Positions 17,691-27,013 are shown, counted from the first letter of the stretch. The stretch is DNA of 47,038 bases from an uncultured Caryophanales bacterium (GCA_946414975.1 CAMKQS010000006.1:1-47038), one strand, 5' to 3'. Notes: generated from the letters alone by a model not told the origin. Made by a program: numbers and translations.

Positions 17691-17794
17691 GGGGTGCTTT
17701 ATTTCTGCTTTACGGGATGGTTGTTACCTGTTAAATCCCTTTATTACTCGTTATTTCCGCACCCTAAGCACACTCGAGACAACTCGGAAATTTA

Positions 17795-17822
17795 GTTTTT
17801 TCGTATGTAAAATCGTATGTAG
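17795..17822. repeat. Arm-like repeats CGTATGTA x2
   Basis: Two CGTATGTA units lie 11 bases apart. The same units occur in the modules at 13704-13860 and 18467-18606. They resemble the arm-type binding sites of phage and ICE integrases. TTAAATCCCTTTATTACTCG at about 17730 is a degenerate core next to them. Confidence 0.4.
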
Positions 17823-17866
17823 TATTATTGATTAGTATTGAAAATAAAAAAGTGAATTATTTCACT

Positions 17867-18394
17867 TTATCTGTGCATACCACCTTGAGTATTTTCCATA
17901 GACGTTTCTAAATTTACATCATAAGCAACATTAACATCATGTGCTAATTTAGATGCTTCTGTTAAGGATATTTCTTTTCTCATCACTCTTGATTTAATAT
18001 CACTTAAAAGTTGCTCTCTTTCATAAGCCAACTCCTCAGGAGTTTTTTGTCTTCCTGTTAAATGAGATTCATTTGCATTTGAAGATAAAACTCCATCTGT
18101 AATAATGATTTCATCAGGGCTAACACCAAATCTATTTTTGACACTTGTAACTGCATTCTTTCTCATTGCTTCTTCATTAGTTATTCTTAAATATTCTGAC
18201 TGTGCTTGGTTAGCAGCTTCTTTCAATTGTTCTATTTGTTCATTTGCACTATCAACTAATTGCTGAACCCCTTCAGAACTCATTTGAACTTCTCCACTTA
18301 ACCATCTTTCAATATATTTATCTAATTTTGCTTGTTTGTCCATCCAAGTTTCAGTTAATTCTGCATATTTATTTAATAATTCGATTTTTTCCAT
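17867..18394 (-). CDS. Hypothetical coiled-coil protein of the one-gene segment
   Basis: A 175-residue soluble protein starting MEKIELLNKYAELTETW. Residues ~20-75 are heptad-rich and probably coiled coil (VDSANEQIEQLKEAANQAQ). A middle part reads FGVSPDEIIITDGVL, and the C-terminal part is helical with EREQLLSDIKSRVMRKE. I do not recognise a family; phage structural or scaffold accessory proteins are one possibility. The start is ATG 18394, which has GGAGG and a TATAAT about 24 bases upstream; a longer reading would run through the promoter. It is the only gene between the inverted repeats and att-like modules. Confidence 0.55.
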   Translation of the reverse strand: MEKIELLNKYAELTETWMDKQAKLDKYIERWLSGEVQMSSEGVQQLVDSANEQIEQLKEAANQAQSEYLRITNEEAMRKNAVTSVKNRFGVSPDEIIITDGVLSSNANESHLTGRQKTPEELAYEREQLLSDIKSRVMRKEISLTEASKLAHDVNVAYDVNLETSMENTQGGMHR

Positions 18395-18466
18395 AATAGT
18401 ATACCTCCTATAATTTATTATAACACAAAAGTGAATGGTTTTTACAATTATTTCACCCACACCGCA

Positions 18467-18606
18467 CTGAAGAGAGCAGAATTTATATTTTTCTTTTATT
18501 TATAAGGGATTAAACTCTAATTACATACAAAAAAATTGTATGTAATTCGTATGTAAAAGTACTTTTTTAAGAAGCTAACCCTCGAAATCCCTTATATTTC
18601 CTGGCA
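18467..18606. repeat. att-like module, right copy
   Basis: Plus strand order: CTGAAGAGAGCA (inverted-repeat end), TTTATAAGGGATTAA, arm-like TTGTATGTAATTCGTATG with an inverted ACATAC partner, and the core CCCTCGAAATCCCTTATA. It matches the copy at 13704-13860 in layout and much of its sequence. It lies at the junction of accessory DNA with core genes starting at 18763, so it may be one end of an integrated element. No integrase is present in the window. Confidence 0.5.
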
Positions 18607-18703
18607 TAAAAAAAGTGATAGGCCTTTCGGCCTATCTTCAGGGGGTTTTGGTTTGCACTCTTACGCTTAGAAAGTAAGAGTACTGGCATGGAGTATCATG
18701 CCA
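18606..18703 (-). ncRNA. Predicted structured C-rich small RNA
   Basis: A promoter (TTGACT, 17-base spacer, TACAAT) predicts a start near 18703. The ~98-base RNA has three hairpins: TGGCATG/CATGCCA at its 5' end, ACTCTTAC/GTAAGAGT in the middle, and the terminator GATAGGCC-GAAA-GGCCTATC with a U-run. The single-stranded linker before the terminator carries AAACCCCCTGAA. C-rich single-stranded seeds that pair with Shine-Dalgarno sequences are typical of Firmicute regulatory RNAs, so an antisense role is plausible. It matches no RNA family I know. There is no reading frame or ribosome binding site in it. Confidence 0.6.
18608..18636 (-). terminator. Strong terminator of the predicted small RNA
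   Basis: An 8-bp perfect stem GATAGGCC/GGCCTATC with a GAAA tetraloop and a run of seven T after AC on the minus strand. It is the strongest intrinsic terminator in the window. Confidence 0.85.
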
Positions 18704-18708
18704 ATTCT

Positions 18709-18737
18709 ATTGTATAAAATTTTAGTGTATAAGTCAA
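18709..18737 (-). promoter_or_regulatory. SigA-type promoter of the small RNA
   Basis: TTGACT (18737-18732), exactly 17 bases, then TACAAT (18714-18709): five of six matches at each box with ideal spacing, and no start codon with a ribosome binding site follows. Confidence 0.65.
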
Positions 18738-18762
18738 TCTATTTTTTTAATTTTCGTTTTTT

Positions 18763-20460
18763 TTATCGGAAGCCCCCTCCGCCTCCGCCTCCACCGAAGG
18801 AACCTCCACCTCCACCACCGGATGAGAATCCTCCGCCACCAGAGCTATATGAACTAGCTCTAGTTTGAGCAGTATTTGCTGATTTTATACCTGTATTTGA
18901 TACAGTATATATAAAATACATAGACTCATAACTATATCCATATTGATTCATATATTCATTAATTTCAGGATATAATTTTTTAAATTGTTCAGCAACTTCT
19001 TTAGCAATTCCAAATATCTGTGCATATATTAAATATTCATTCCAAAGATTAACCTCTATTGGTTCTTTTTCCTTTATTAAAGTAAATTCTTTTAAATAAT
19101 TCTTTAATCCCTGCATTTGTTCGGCTTCTATCATCATAGAACTATCTACAACATATTTTTTATTAATAGAAAATCTTTTTTTATTTTCAGAAAATTGTAT
19201 TTTTCCTTCTTTTATTAATTCATCTTTCTCATAATTAATAATATCATCAAACCAAGTAAGTATTTTATTATATCTATTATTACACCATTTTTTAAACTCA
19301 TTTTCTTCTAGTTTACCATCTTTACTTGCTTCTACCATCCAATTATACATATCTTTTTCTAACTGAATACCATTTGGTATATTAACAAATATAATATTAT
19401 CTCTTATTTTTTTACCAAATAAAGTTTTCTTTTCTATTTTTTCAACTCTTATATTACCATCTTTTAACCATTTTAATAAAAGTGCTCCAAGTAAATTTTC
19501 TTTTTTAGGCATTATTTTATATTTTTTAGCAACAAAATATGCTCTAAATATATCTTTATTACAAGGAATATCTCTAAAATTTGGCACATCTTTTCTTATT
19601 GTATTTCCAGTATCACCAAAATCATATTCTTCTTTTAATGATTTAGATGTGAGCGCTATTATAAGTACAATAATTATTGGAAGGATAGATATTAATATAC
19701 TGAAAAATATAGCGATAGTATCGAAAACATTATTCTTTTTACTCTCAGTATATCTAGTAGTCCCCACCTCAGCCATATTATGATAATATTCAAACTCATT
19801 ATTACTAATATTATTAGTAGTAAATGTTCCTTTTGGAAATTTAATTAATACCGTCATATACTGATCTTTAGTTAATCTATTAGGTGAATTCATTTCTATA
19901 TATCCATCATATACATATGCAGTTCCACCATAGTTTCCATATCCCCATACATCAAGTGTATCTTCATATCTAAAATTACTATGAATTTTTATATATACAT
20001 TATCTGGAGTTGCACTGAAATCATATGGAAACAATGTCCAATATACCATATCAGCATCAACAAGTGATAATACAAAATTAGTAATTTTATATTTTATTTC
20101 ATATTCGTGATTACCATAATTACTTATTCCATAACATACATCAACTTCATTACCACTTTCATATATTCCAGCTTTATAAGCCTTATCTTCTAATGATTTA
20201 TTAATATCCCAGTAATTATCTATAGAATATGGTTTTCCATCCATACTAGCACTTTCCACTATAATTTTAGAATTACCAATATTAAAATATGGATGGTAAC
20301 CTTCAGTCCCTGAATTAACATAAGCATCCCAATTTTCAATAACACTAGCATCTCCATTATCATCAATAAAAATATCCATATTTATTGATGAAATGCTATT
20401 TGCTTTTATAAAAATAAGTGGTGTAAATAATAAAATTAAACAAAATATAAACTTTTTCAT
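18763..20460 (-). CDS. DUF2207 membrane protein with Gly-rich tail
   Basis: A 565-residue membrane protein of the DUF2207 family. It has a signal peptide (MKKFIFCLILLFTPLIFIKA), an extracytoplasmic beta-rich DUF2207 domain to about residue 230, a membrane segment (TIAIFFSILISILPIIIVLIIAL, about 248-270), a cytoplasmic part, and a C-terminal tail of Ser and Gly repeats from about residue 533 ending in FR. Family members commonly sit beside lemA, as here with a 35-base gap, and the pair is thought to act at the membrane, but the function is unknown. The usual second C-terminal membrane region is weak or missing in this copy. Confidence 0.85.
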   Translation of the reverse strand: MKKFIFCLILLFTPLIFIKANSISSINMDIFIDDNGDASVIENWDAYVNSGTEGYHPYFNIGNSKIIVESASMDGKPYSIDNYWDINKSLEDKAYKAGIYESGNEVDVCYGISNYGNHEYEIKYKITNFVLSLVDADMVYWTLFPYDFSATPDNVYIKIHSNFRYEDTLDVWGYGNYGGTAYVYDGYIEMNSPNRLTKDQYMTVLIKFPKGTFTTNNISNNEFEYYHNMAEVGTTRYTESKKNNVFDTIAIFFSILISILPIIIVLIIALTSKSLKEEYDFGDTGNTIRKDVPNFRDIPCNKDIFRAYFVAKKYKIMPKKENLLGALLLKWLKDGNIRVEKIEKKTLFGKKIRDNIIFVNIPNGIQLEKDMYNWMVEASKDGKLEENEFKKWCNNRYNKILTWFDDIINYEKDELIKEGKIQFSENKKRFSINKKYVVDSSMMIEAEQMQGLKNYLKEFTLIKEKEPIEVNLWNEYLIYAQIFGIAKEVAEQFKKLYPEINEYMNQYGYSYESMYFIYTVSNTGIKSANTAQTRASSYSSGGGGFSSGGGGGGSFGGGGGGGGFR

Positions 20461-20495
20461 AAGCCTCCTACATAAAAAGGATTAAAAATAATCCC

Positions 20496-21050
20496 TTAAA
20501 ATTTAACTTTAACGTTTTCTCTTTCTTCTTCTTTAGCTTCAAAGAATGCATCTTTCTTAAATCCAAACATTGAAGCAATTATATTACTTGGAAAAACTTC
20601 TACTTTATTATTGTACATTAATACAGTATCATTATAAAATTGTCTAGCATAAGATATTTTTTCTTCTACTTCTTGTAATTGATTTTGTAAAGATTCAAAA
20701 TTTGAATTAGACTTTAATTCAGGATAGCTTTCTGCAAGAGCAAATAATTTTGTTAAAGAATCTGACATTTCATTAGATGCATTAACTTTATCATTATCAT
20801 TTTTTGCACTTAAATATTTATTTCTTGCATTTACTATATTTTCTAAAGTTTCACTTTCATGTTTTGCATATCCTTTTACAGTTTCAACTAAATTAGGAAC
20901 TAAATCACTTCTTTTCTTTAGTTGTACATCAATTTGACTAAATTGATCCCTTACCTTATTTCTTAATCTTACAAGTGAATTATAATTAGCTATTATAAAT
21001 AATATAATAATCAATAATACCACTAAAACTACAATTAACCATATTACCAT
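20496..21050 (-). CDS. lemA: LemA family protein
   Basis: A 184-residue LemA protein. The N-terminal membrane helix (WLIVVLVVLLIIILFIIANY) is followed by the conserved NSLVRLRNKVRDQFSQIDVQLKKRSDLVPNLV region, with YARQFYNDTVLMYNN and FPSNIIASMFGF towards the end. LemA proteins are helical-bundle membrane proteins of unknown biochemical role, often beside DUF2207 or TPM-domain proteins. It lies 35 bases upstream of the DUF2207 gene and the two form one operon, with recG just before. Confidence 0.94.
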   Translation of the reverse strand: MVIWLIVVLVVLLIIILFIIANYNSLVRLRNKVRDQFSQIDVQLKKRSDLVPNLVETVKGYAKHESETLENIVNARNKYLSAKNDNDKVNASNEMSDSLTKLFALAESYPELKSNSNFESLQNQLQEVEEKISYARQFYNDTVLMYNNKVEVFPSNIIASMFGFKKDAFFEAKEEERENVKVKF

Positions 21051-21085
21051 TTTATCATCTCCTACTATGTATATAGTATCATAAA

Positions 21086-23053
21086 TTAATCTAATTTACT
21101 ATACTTATTTAATATGTTTTTTAATTCATCACTAATATTATTATTTTTTACATAATTGTTTATATCTTCTTTAACTTTTAAAAATAATTGATAATCTCTT
21201 TTTATATTAGCAAGTTTAAATGCCATATCACCACTTTGTTTTATTCCAAATAAATCACCACTACCTCTTATATTAAAATCCTCTTCACTAATTTTAAATC
21301 CATCTGTAGTACTAGTCATTATTTTTAGTCTAGAAACCTCTTTATCACTAATTAGAATACAATATGACTGTACATCGTTTCTTCCTACTCTACCTCTTAA
21401 CTGATGTAGTGTAGAAAGTCCAAATTGAAAACTATCAAAAATAACAATCATAGTAGCATTTTTTACATCTACTCCTACTTCTATAACTGTAGTACTTATT
21501 AAAATATCTATCTCTTTATTTTTAAATTTATCCATTACTTCATCTTTATCTTTGGAATTCATCTTACCAGTCATAAGTCCTATTTTACAAACTTTACCTA
21601 GTGCTTTATTCATTTTTTCATATAATGCATTTACATCCTCTAAATCAGTATTATCACTTTCCATAGCTAGTGGAGCAATAACATATATTTGATGTTTTTT
21701 CTTTATTTCATCAAGCATCATTTGTAATACATCTTTAATTTCACTATTTTTCTTTAAAATCGTTATTATTTCTTTTTTACCACTTGGTATAGTTTTTATA
21801 TTAGATATATCCATATCTCCATAAATAGTAAGGGCATATGTTCTTGGAATTGGTGTTGCGGATAAATATAGTATATCAGGAGTAATACCTTTATTTTTTA
21901 AAGAAGCTCTTTGATTTACTCCAAATCTATGTTGTTCATCAGTAATTACTAAACCTAAATTATTATAAATAACATCATCACTAAATAATGAATGAGTACC
22001 TATTAATATATCTATCTCTTTATTTTGTAATCTATTAATTATTTTCTTTTTTTCACTCTTTTTAGTACTTCCAGATAATATCTCAATATTAGCACCCTTT
22101 ATATATTTTTTTATATTTTCAAAGTGCTGGGTTGCAAGTACTTCAGTTGGTGCCATAAGTGCACCCTGATAACCACTTAAATAATTTATATATAAAGCTA
22201 TAATAGCAACTATTGTCTTACCACTTCCTACATCTCCTTGAATTAATCTATTCATTCTATTTTTACTTATTAAATCTTCATATATATCATTTGTAGCTTT
22301 AATTTGATCAACAGTTAATTTAAAAGGAAGAGTACTAATAAACTTATCTATTTCACTTCTATTTATATTTCTACTTATTCCATCAATATTTTTTCTATTC
22401 TTTTTTAAATTATAAATCTTTAACATAAATAAAAATATTTCTTCATATTTTAATGTATTAATTGCACTCTTTAATTTATTAGATGATGTTGGTTTATGTA
22501 TTTCATTAATAGCATCTATTCTATTTAAAAAGTTATAGTTATCTTTTATTTGTAATGGTATTATATCTTTAGTTTGGTAATATAATAATCCATTTAATAT
22601 ATATTTATTTATTTCACTTGAATTAATTTTATTATTTCCATGATATATAATTTCTACTTTTGTTTCATTTGATAATCTTGATAATTTTAAGTCACTAGCT
22701 ATTACTTTTCCTTTTATATATTTTCCAATAACAGTAACATATTCTCCAACTTTTAATTTATTCTTTAGAAATGCCCTATTATAGATTGAAATTAATAGTA
22801 CAATAGAACCTGTATTTATTCTAAAATTCATAACATTTTTTCTTTTTCCATAATAGTATATAGTTGGAATATTTTCAATAACGCCATCAATAATTATTTT
22901 ATCATTTTCTTTAATAGTATCTAAATTACTTCTTTTTATAATATCATAACGATATGGATAATACGTTACTAAATCATCTATATTATATATACCTAAATTA
23001 TTTAAATATGTTAATGTTTTTTTACCAATTCCATTAATATCTTCTAAAGACAT
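21086..23053 (-). CDS. recG: ATP-dependent DNA helicase RecG
   Basis: A 655-residue branch-migrating helicase that regresses stalled forks and processes Holliday junctions. An N-terminal helix-hairpin region (IGKKTLTYLNNLGI) and wedge OB fold precede the SF2 core: Walker A GDVGSGKT near residue 270, DEQHRFG, SATPIPRT, and QLRGRVGR near 560. The usual TRG-like tail is present (GSGDLFGIKQSG). The length is slightly short of the usual ~680. It lies between lemA and a hypothetical gene beside lon, all in one direction. Confidence 0.96.
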   Translation of the reverse strand: MSLEDINGIGKKTLTYLNNLGIYNIDDLVTYYPYRYDIIKRSNLDTIKENDKIIIDGVIENIPTIYYYGKRKNVMNFRINTGSIVLLISIYNRAFLKNKLKVGEYVTVIGKYIKGKVIASDLKLSRLSNETKVEIIYHGNNKINSSEINKYILNGLLYYQTKDIIPLQIKDNYNFLNRIDAINEIHKPTSSNKLKSAINTLKYEEIFLFMLKIYNLKKNRKNIDGISRNINRSEIDKFISTLPFKLTVDQIKATNDIYEDLISKNRMNRLIQGDVGSGKTIVAIIALYINYLSGYQGALMAPTEVLATQHFENIKKYIKGANIEILSGSTKKSEKKKIINRLQNKEIDILIGTHSLFSDDVIYNNLGLVITDEQHRFGVNQRASLKNKGITPDILYLSATPIPRTYALTIYGDMDISNIKTIPSGKKEIITILKKNSEIKDVLQMMLDEIKKKHQIYVIAPLAMESDNTDLEDVNALYEKMNKALGKVCKIGLMTGKMNSKDKDEVMDKFKNKEIDILISTTVIEVGVDVKNATMIVIFDSFQFGLSTLHQLRGRVGRNDVQSYCILISDKEVSRLKIMTSTTDGFKISEEDFNIRGSGDLFGIKQSGDMAFKLANIKRDYQLFLKVKEDINNYVKNNNISDELKNILNKYSKLD

Positions 23054-23092
23054 AATATCACCATTTAAAGTATATCAAAAAAAGAAAGATTT

Positions 23093-23746
23093 TTAAAACT
23101 TTCTTTTCATTCTTTTTATTTCTTTAACTAATTTTTTATGCTCTTTTTTATTTGTTTTAATATTTAATACTTCATTTAATCTACCTACAAATGTTTCATT
23201 TTTTAATACATTTGGACATTCACACAATATTGCTCTTAAGCTTAAATATACAAATTCATTATCTTGCAAATCAGATAAATGATCTATAAATATTTCATAA
23301 GGCACATCAATTAGAAAACTTAAAAGTGAGAAATCAAATGCAATGCTTATATTTATTTCACTTTTATCAACATCTATTGCTTCTTTAGAATCTGTAAAAA
23401 ATTTTTTATCTTTTGTTCTTGTATAAAGTTGTGTCCTATAATATGCATAATTTATATCTCTATCATAATCTTTATTTAAATTAATTATTATTTCATTAAT
23501 AACTTCATTACGATTCATAGTATTATTATCAATAATATCTCTAAATATATTAACTGCATTCCTTATATGATTAGCTACATCTTCATCTATTAAATTTCTA
23601 TTTGCATCTATATAATCACGAATAATTTCTAATACTTCTAATCTATCGTAATTATCTTTATATGTTTCTTCATCTAAATTAAAATTATAAATAAAGTATT
23701 CTATATATTTATGATTCATGTATGTATCTATATTATCTGTTAACAC
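23093..23746 (-). CDS. Hypothetical protein coupled to lon
   Basis: A 217-residue, acidic, mostly alpha-helical protein rich in Asn, Asp and Ile, ending in a basic tail (KEHKKLVKEIKRMKRKF). I recognise no domain. It begins with a GTG that overlaps the end of lon by 14 bases, with AGGTGA upstream, so its translation is coupled to Lon. A role linked to the protease is possible only by position. It has no signal peptide and no membrane segment. Confidence 0.6.
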   Translation of the reverse strand: MLTDNIDTYMNHKYIEYFIYNFNLDEETYKDNYDRLEVLEIIRDYIDANRNLIDEDVANHIRNAVNIFRDIIDNNTMNRNEVINEIIINLNKDYDRDINYAYYRTQLYTRTKDKKFFTDSKEAIDVDKSEINISIAFDFSLLSFLIDVPYEIFIDHLSDLQDNEFVYLSLRAILCECPNVLKNETFVGRLNEVLNIKTNKKEHKKLVKEIKRMKRKF

Positions 23747-26036
23747 TCATATCACCTAACTTCTTATATATTTCTAAATAATTATGAACAGGTATATATT
23801 TTATTTTGTTTCTTATATCACTTGGTATATCATCTAAATCTTCTTTATTATCATATGGAATAAACATTTTACTAATGTTATTCATAATAGCTCCCATACT
23901 TTTTTCCTTTAAACCACCTACTGGTAATATATTTCCTCTTAGTGTTATTTCACCTGTCATTGATATATCATTAGCAACTTTAAAATTACTAAATGCACTT
24001 ATAATTGATGTAGTAAGAGCAACTCCTGCACTTGGTCCTTCTTTACTTATAGCACCACTTGGTATATGTATATGAATATCATTATTTATTAAATCTTCAT
24101 ACCTTATATTAAACTTTTTATAATTTGCTTTAATATAACTTAGTGCGATTGCTGCACTTTCTTTAATTATATCTCCAAGTGATCCTGTTAATATTAACTT
24201 ACCTTTGCCTTTATAATAGTTTACTTCAATTGGAAGAATATCTCCACCGTATGATGTACAAGATAAACCATTTACAACTCCAATTTGTGCTTCTATTTTA
24301 CTATAAGTATTATATTTATTTTTACCTAAATATTCAAATAAATTATTCTTATCAACTATTATATATTTATTTTCCACCTCACCACGCATTATTCTTGTCA
24401 CTATTTTTCTAAATATTTTAGATATTAATCTTTCAAGTTCTCTTACTCCAGATTCTTTTGTATAATTTCTAATAATACTTGTAATAGCACTATCTTTAAT
24501 ACTTACACAGTTAATCATATAATTTTTAATATTGACTGGTATTAAATAATTACGTGCAATATCTAATTTTTCATATTCTGAATAACCATCTATCTTTATA
24601 ATTTCTAATCTATCTTTTAAAGGAAGTGGTATATCATTTATATTGTTGGCTGTTAAAATAAACATTACATTAGATAAATCAACTGGTTCTTCAATATAAT
24701 TATCTATAAATTTATCATTTTGATTATTATCTAACAAATCAAGTAATGTTGATGTAGGATCACCATTATAACCTTTTGATATCTTATCTACCTCATCTAT
24801 TAGTATTACGGGGTTATTAGATTTTACTCTTCTAAGTCCAGATATAATACTTCCTGGAGATGCAGATACATAGCTTTTTCTATGTCCTATAATTTCACTT
24901 TCATCATTGATACCAGCTACACTTATTTTAATAAACTTTCTATTAATGCTAGTTGCAATACTTTTAGCAAGCGTAGTTTTACCTACACCGGGAGGTCCCA
25001 CAAGACATATTACAGGGCTGTTTATAGTTGAATTATTCTTTTTAACTGCTAGATACTCAATAACTCTATTTTTAACTTCATCAAGTCCAAAATGGCTTTT
25101 GTTTAACCTGTCACTAATTAAATTTATATCATCTAAATCATCTGTTGATTCATTCCAAGGAAGATTTAACATCCAATCTATATAATTTCTTAATATTGAT
25201 ACCTCTGGTGATGTATCTGACATTAATTCATATCTTTTTATATCATTTTTTATTCTTTTTTTTATGTCATTATTAGCATTTAAAATATCAAGTTTTATAT
25301 TTAAATCATTTATTTCTTCTTCTTTTAATGAAATATCTCCAATTTCTTTTTTTATAACTTTTAATTTTTCTTTTAATATATATTCCTTTTGAGTTTTATC
25401 TATTTCTTCTTTTACTTTTGATTCTATATTTTTTTCTATTTGATAAAGACTAGATTCTTTATATATATCAGCAAGTAACATCTCACATCTTTTAATAGAA
25501 TCTAACGTATTAGCATACTCACTAAGTCTTTTTTTATCAATTGGTAAATATGTAACTGCTGTATCTAGCATATCAGACAAATTACTCATTCCATCAATCA
25601 TACCAATTACACTATTACTAATTGTAGGTACATTTTTAGTACATTTATTTAATTCATATTTTATCTTTCTGATGCTTGCATTTAATATATCATCATCAAT
25701 AAATTCATTATTTTTTTCAAGAATTGTTGCCTCAATAAGATCATCAACATAAAAGTATTCTAAAATATTTACTCTATTAATTCCTTCAATAGTAACTCTA
25801 TTCTTACCATCAGGAAGTAATATTTTATTTTTTATCTTACCTAAAATACTTATTTTAGGTAGTTTATTAATATCAATTTTATCAACATTAAAAAGATTAG
25901 TAACTAATATTTCATTGTTGTGAAAAACAGATGATATATCAATTAATGATTTACTAACTTTATCATCAAATTCTAATCTTATTTCATTTTTTGGAAGTAG
26001 AACCAACCCCTTTAAAACTATCACTGGTAGATTCAT
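23733..26036 (-). CDS. lon: ATP-dependent protease Lon
   Basis: A 767-residue LonA protease that degrades misfolded and regulatory proteins in the cytoplasm. It has the N-terminal substrate domain (MNLPVIVLKGLVLLPKNE), then the AAA+ domain with Walker A GPPGVGKTTLAKS near residue 347 and Walker B VILIDEVDKI, and a C-terminal Ser-Lys protease domain with the catalytic Ser in KEGPSAGVALTT and Lys in GGLKEKSMGA. All catalytic residues are present, with length normal for LonA. The ribosome binding site is AGGAGG just before the ATG. Confidence 0.97.
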   Translation of the reverse strand: MNLPVIVLKGLVLLPKNEIRLEFDDKVSKSLIDISSVFHNNEILVTNLFNVDKIDINKLPKISILGKIKNKILLPDGKNRVTIEGINRVNILEYFYVDDLIEATILEKNNEFIDDDILNASIRKIKYELNKCTKNVPTISNSVIGMIDGMSNLSDMLDTAVTYLPIDKKRLSEYANTLDSIKRCEMLLADIYKESSLYQIEKNIESKVKEEIDKTQKEYILKEKLKVIKKEIGDISLKEEEINDLNIKLDILNANNDIKKRIKNDIKRYELMSDTSPEVSILRNYIDWMLNLPWNESTDDLDDINLISDRLNKSHFGLDEVKNRVIEYLAVKKNNSTINSPVICLVGPPGVGKTTLAKSIATSINRKFIKISVAGINDESEIIGHRKSYVSASPGSIISGLRRVKSNNPVILIDEVDKISKGYNGDPTSTLLDLLDNNQNDKFIDNYIEEPVDLSNVMFILTANNINDIPLPLKDRLEIIKIDGYSEYEKLDIARNYLIPVNIKNYMINCVSIKDSAITSIIRNYTKESGVRELERLISKIFRKIVTRIMRGEVENKYIIVDKNNLFEYLGKNKYNTYSKIEAQIGVVNGLSCTSYGGDILPIEVNYYKGKGKLILTGSLGDIIKESAAIALSYIKANYKKFNIRYEDLINNDIHIHIPSGAISKEGPSAGVALTTSIISAFSNFKVANDISMTGEITLRGNILPVGGLKEKSMGAIMNNISKMFIPYDNKEDLDDIPSDIRNKIKYIPVHNYLEIYKKLGDMSVNR

Positions 26037-26111
26037 AAATTCCTCCTGCTAAAATTGTTTTTTATTATATCATATTTATATTTTTTGTAAACGAAATTTT
26101 AATAATTTACA

Positions 26112-26134
26112 AAAAAAAATAGAAAAATCTATTT
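26112..26134 (-). terminator. Terminator of spo0A
   Basis: AAATAGA-TTTT-TCTATTT followed by a run of T on the minus strand, overlapping the spo0A stop codon. Confidence 0.6.
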
Positions 26135-26888
26135 ATACCTTGTGATATTCTAGTCTTAGCTTATCAGCAATAGTTACCATAAATTCAGAATTAGTAGGTT
26201 TTGCTTTATCAATATCAACACTATGACCAAATAATTCTTCCATTAAGTCCCAATCTCCACGATTCCAACTTACTTCTATAGCGTGCCTTATTGCACGTTC
26301 TACTCGAGATACTGTTGTAGAAAATCTATCTGCTAATTCTGGATACAATTCTTTTGTAATTCCCCCAATTACATCTGGTCGATCAAATAATATTTCAACT
26401 CCTTCTCTAATATACTGATATCCTTTGATATGCGATGGTATTCCTAAATCATGTAAGGTTTTAGTTATTGAAATTTTTAAATTGTTCTTACCTAAATCTA
26501 TATTCTTACTTGGTTTTTGATTATATAACTGAAGTATTCTTTTTTCTAAATCAGAAAATTCAAATGGTTTTAATAAATAATACTTAACTCCATAATCTGA
26601 TACCTCTCTTATAACATCCATTGCATTATAACTAGTAGATACTATGATATTTTTATCAATATTTTTCTTTCTCATTTCTTCTAATACATAAAGTCCATCT
26701 TTATTAGGCATAATAAGGTCTAAAATAATAACATCGTAATCATCTTTAGTTTCAATCAGTTTAAGTCCTTCAATTCCATCACTAGCTTGATATACAAATT
26801 CAATTTTATCGTTGTCTTTAAAATACTCTTTTACTGCATCAACTAACTGCACATTATCATCGATCATTAATAATCTTAATTTATTCAT
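26133..26888 (-). CDS. spo0A: Sporulation master regulator Spo0A
   Basis: A 251-residue response regulator that, once phosphorylated, binds 0A boxes and controls entry into sporulation. The receiver domain has the acidic pair D10-D11, phosphoacceptor D57 in IILDLIMP, and K107 in LLKPFE. The C-terminal Spo0A DNA-binding domain is well conserved (GIPSHIKGYQYIREG, then LADRFSTTVSRVERAIRHAIEVSW). I start at ATG 26888 after AAGGAGG. A match to the 0A box lies upstream at 26966-26972, which suggests autoregulation. Its presence points to a spore-forming lineage or one recently derived from it. Confidence 0.96.
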   Translation of the reverse strand: MNKLRLLMIDDNVQLVDAVKEYFKDNDKIEFVYQASDGIEGLKLIETKDDYDVIILDLIMPNKDGLYVLEEMRKKNIDKNIIVSTSYNAMDVIREVSDYGVKYYLLKPFEFSDLEKRILQLYNQKPSKNIDLGKNNLKISITKTLHDLGIPSHIKGYQYIREGVEILFDRPDVIGGITKELYPELADRFSTTVSRVERAIRHAIEVSWNRGDWDLMEELFGHSVDIDKAKPTNSEFMVTIADKLRLEYHKV

Positions 26889-26965
26889 ATCTATCCTCCT
26901 TATTACTGCACAATCATTATACAACAAAAATCTTAAGTCAATCTAGAGTATATTTTAGCTAGTTT

Positions 26966-26972
26966 TGTCGAA
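26966..26972 (+). promoter_or_regulatory. 0A box (Spo0A binding site) upstream of spo0A
   Basis: TGTCGAA matches the 0A-box consensus exactly and lies in the near-palindrome TTTTGTCGAACAAAA. It is about 80 bases upstream of the spo0A start and just upstream of a TTGACT and TATAAT pair spaced only 14 bases apart, a spacing poor for SigA and consistent with an activator-dependent promoter. Confidence 0.6.
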
Positions 26973-26984
26973 CAAAATGGGCGC

Positions 26985-27013
26985 AAAAAAAGTTATTAAC
27001 TACGTAACAACTT
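26985..27013 (-). terminator. Terminator of the pgk-tpiA operon
   Basis: AAGTTGTTA and TAATAACTT pair (one G-T) around CGTAGT, followed by a T run on the minus strand. The stem overlaps the last codons of tpiA and separates this operon from spo0A. Confidence 0.65.

Noticed and set aside
17664..17703. oriT or relaxase nick site at CACCCCCTGAAG
   Set aside because: The C-run recalls nick regions of some ICEs, but there is no relaxase, and the motif sits directly before a terminator hairpin in both copies.
17535..17835. Two overlapping plus-strand frames across the intron A 5' end
   Set aside because: They run against the ribozyme, terminator and att-like module, have no ribosome binding site, and show no protein family pattern.
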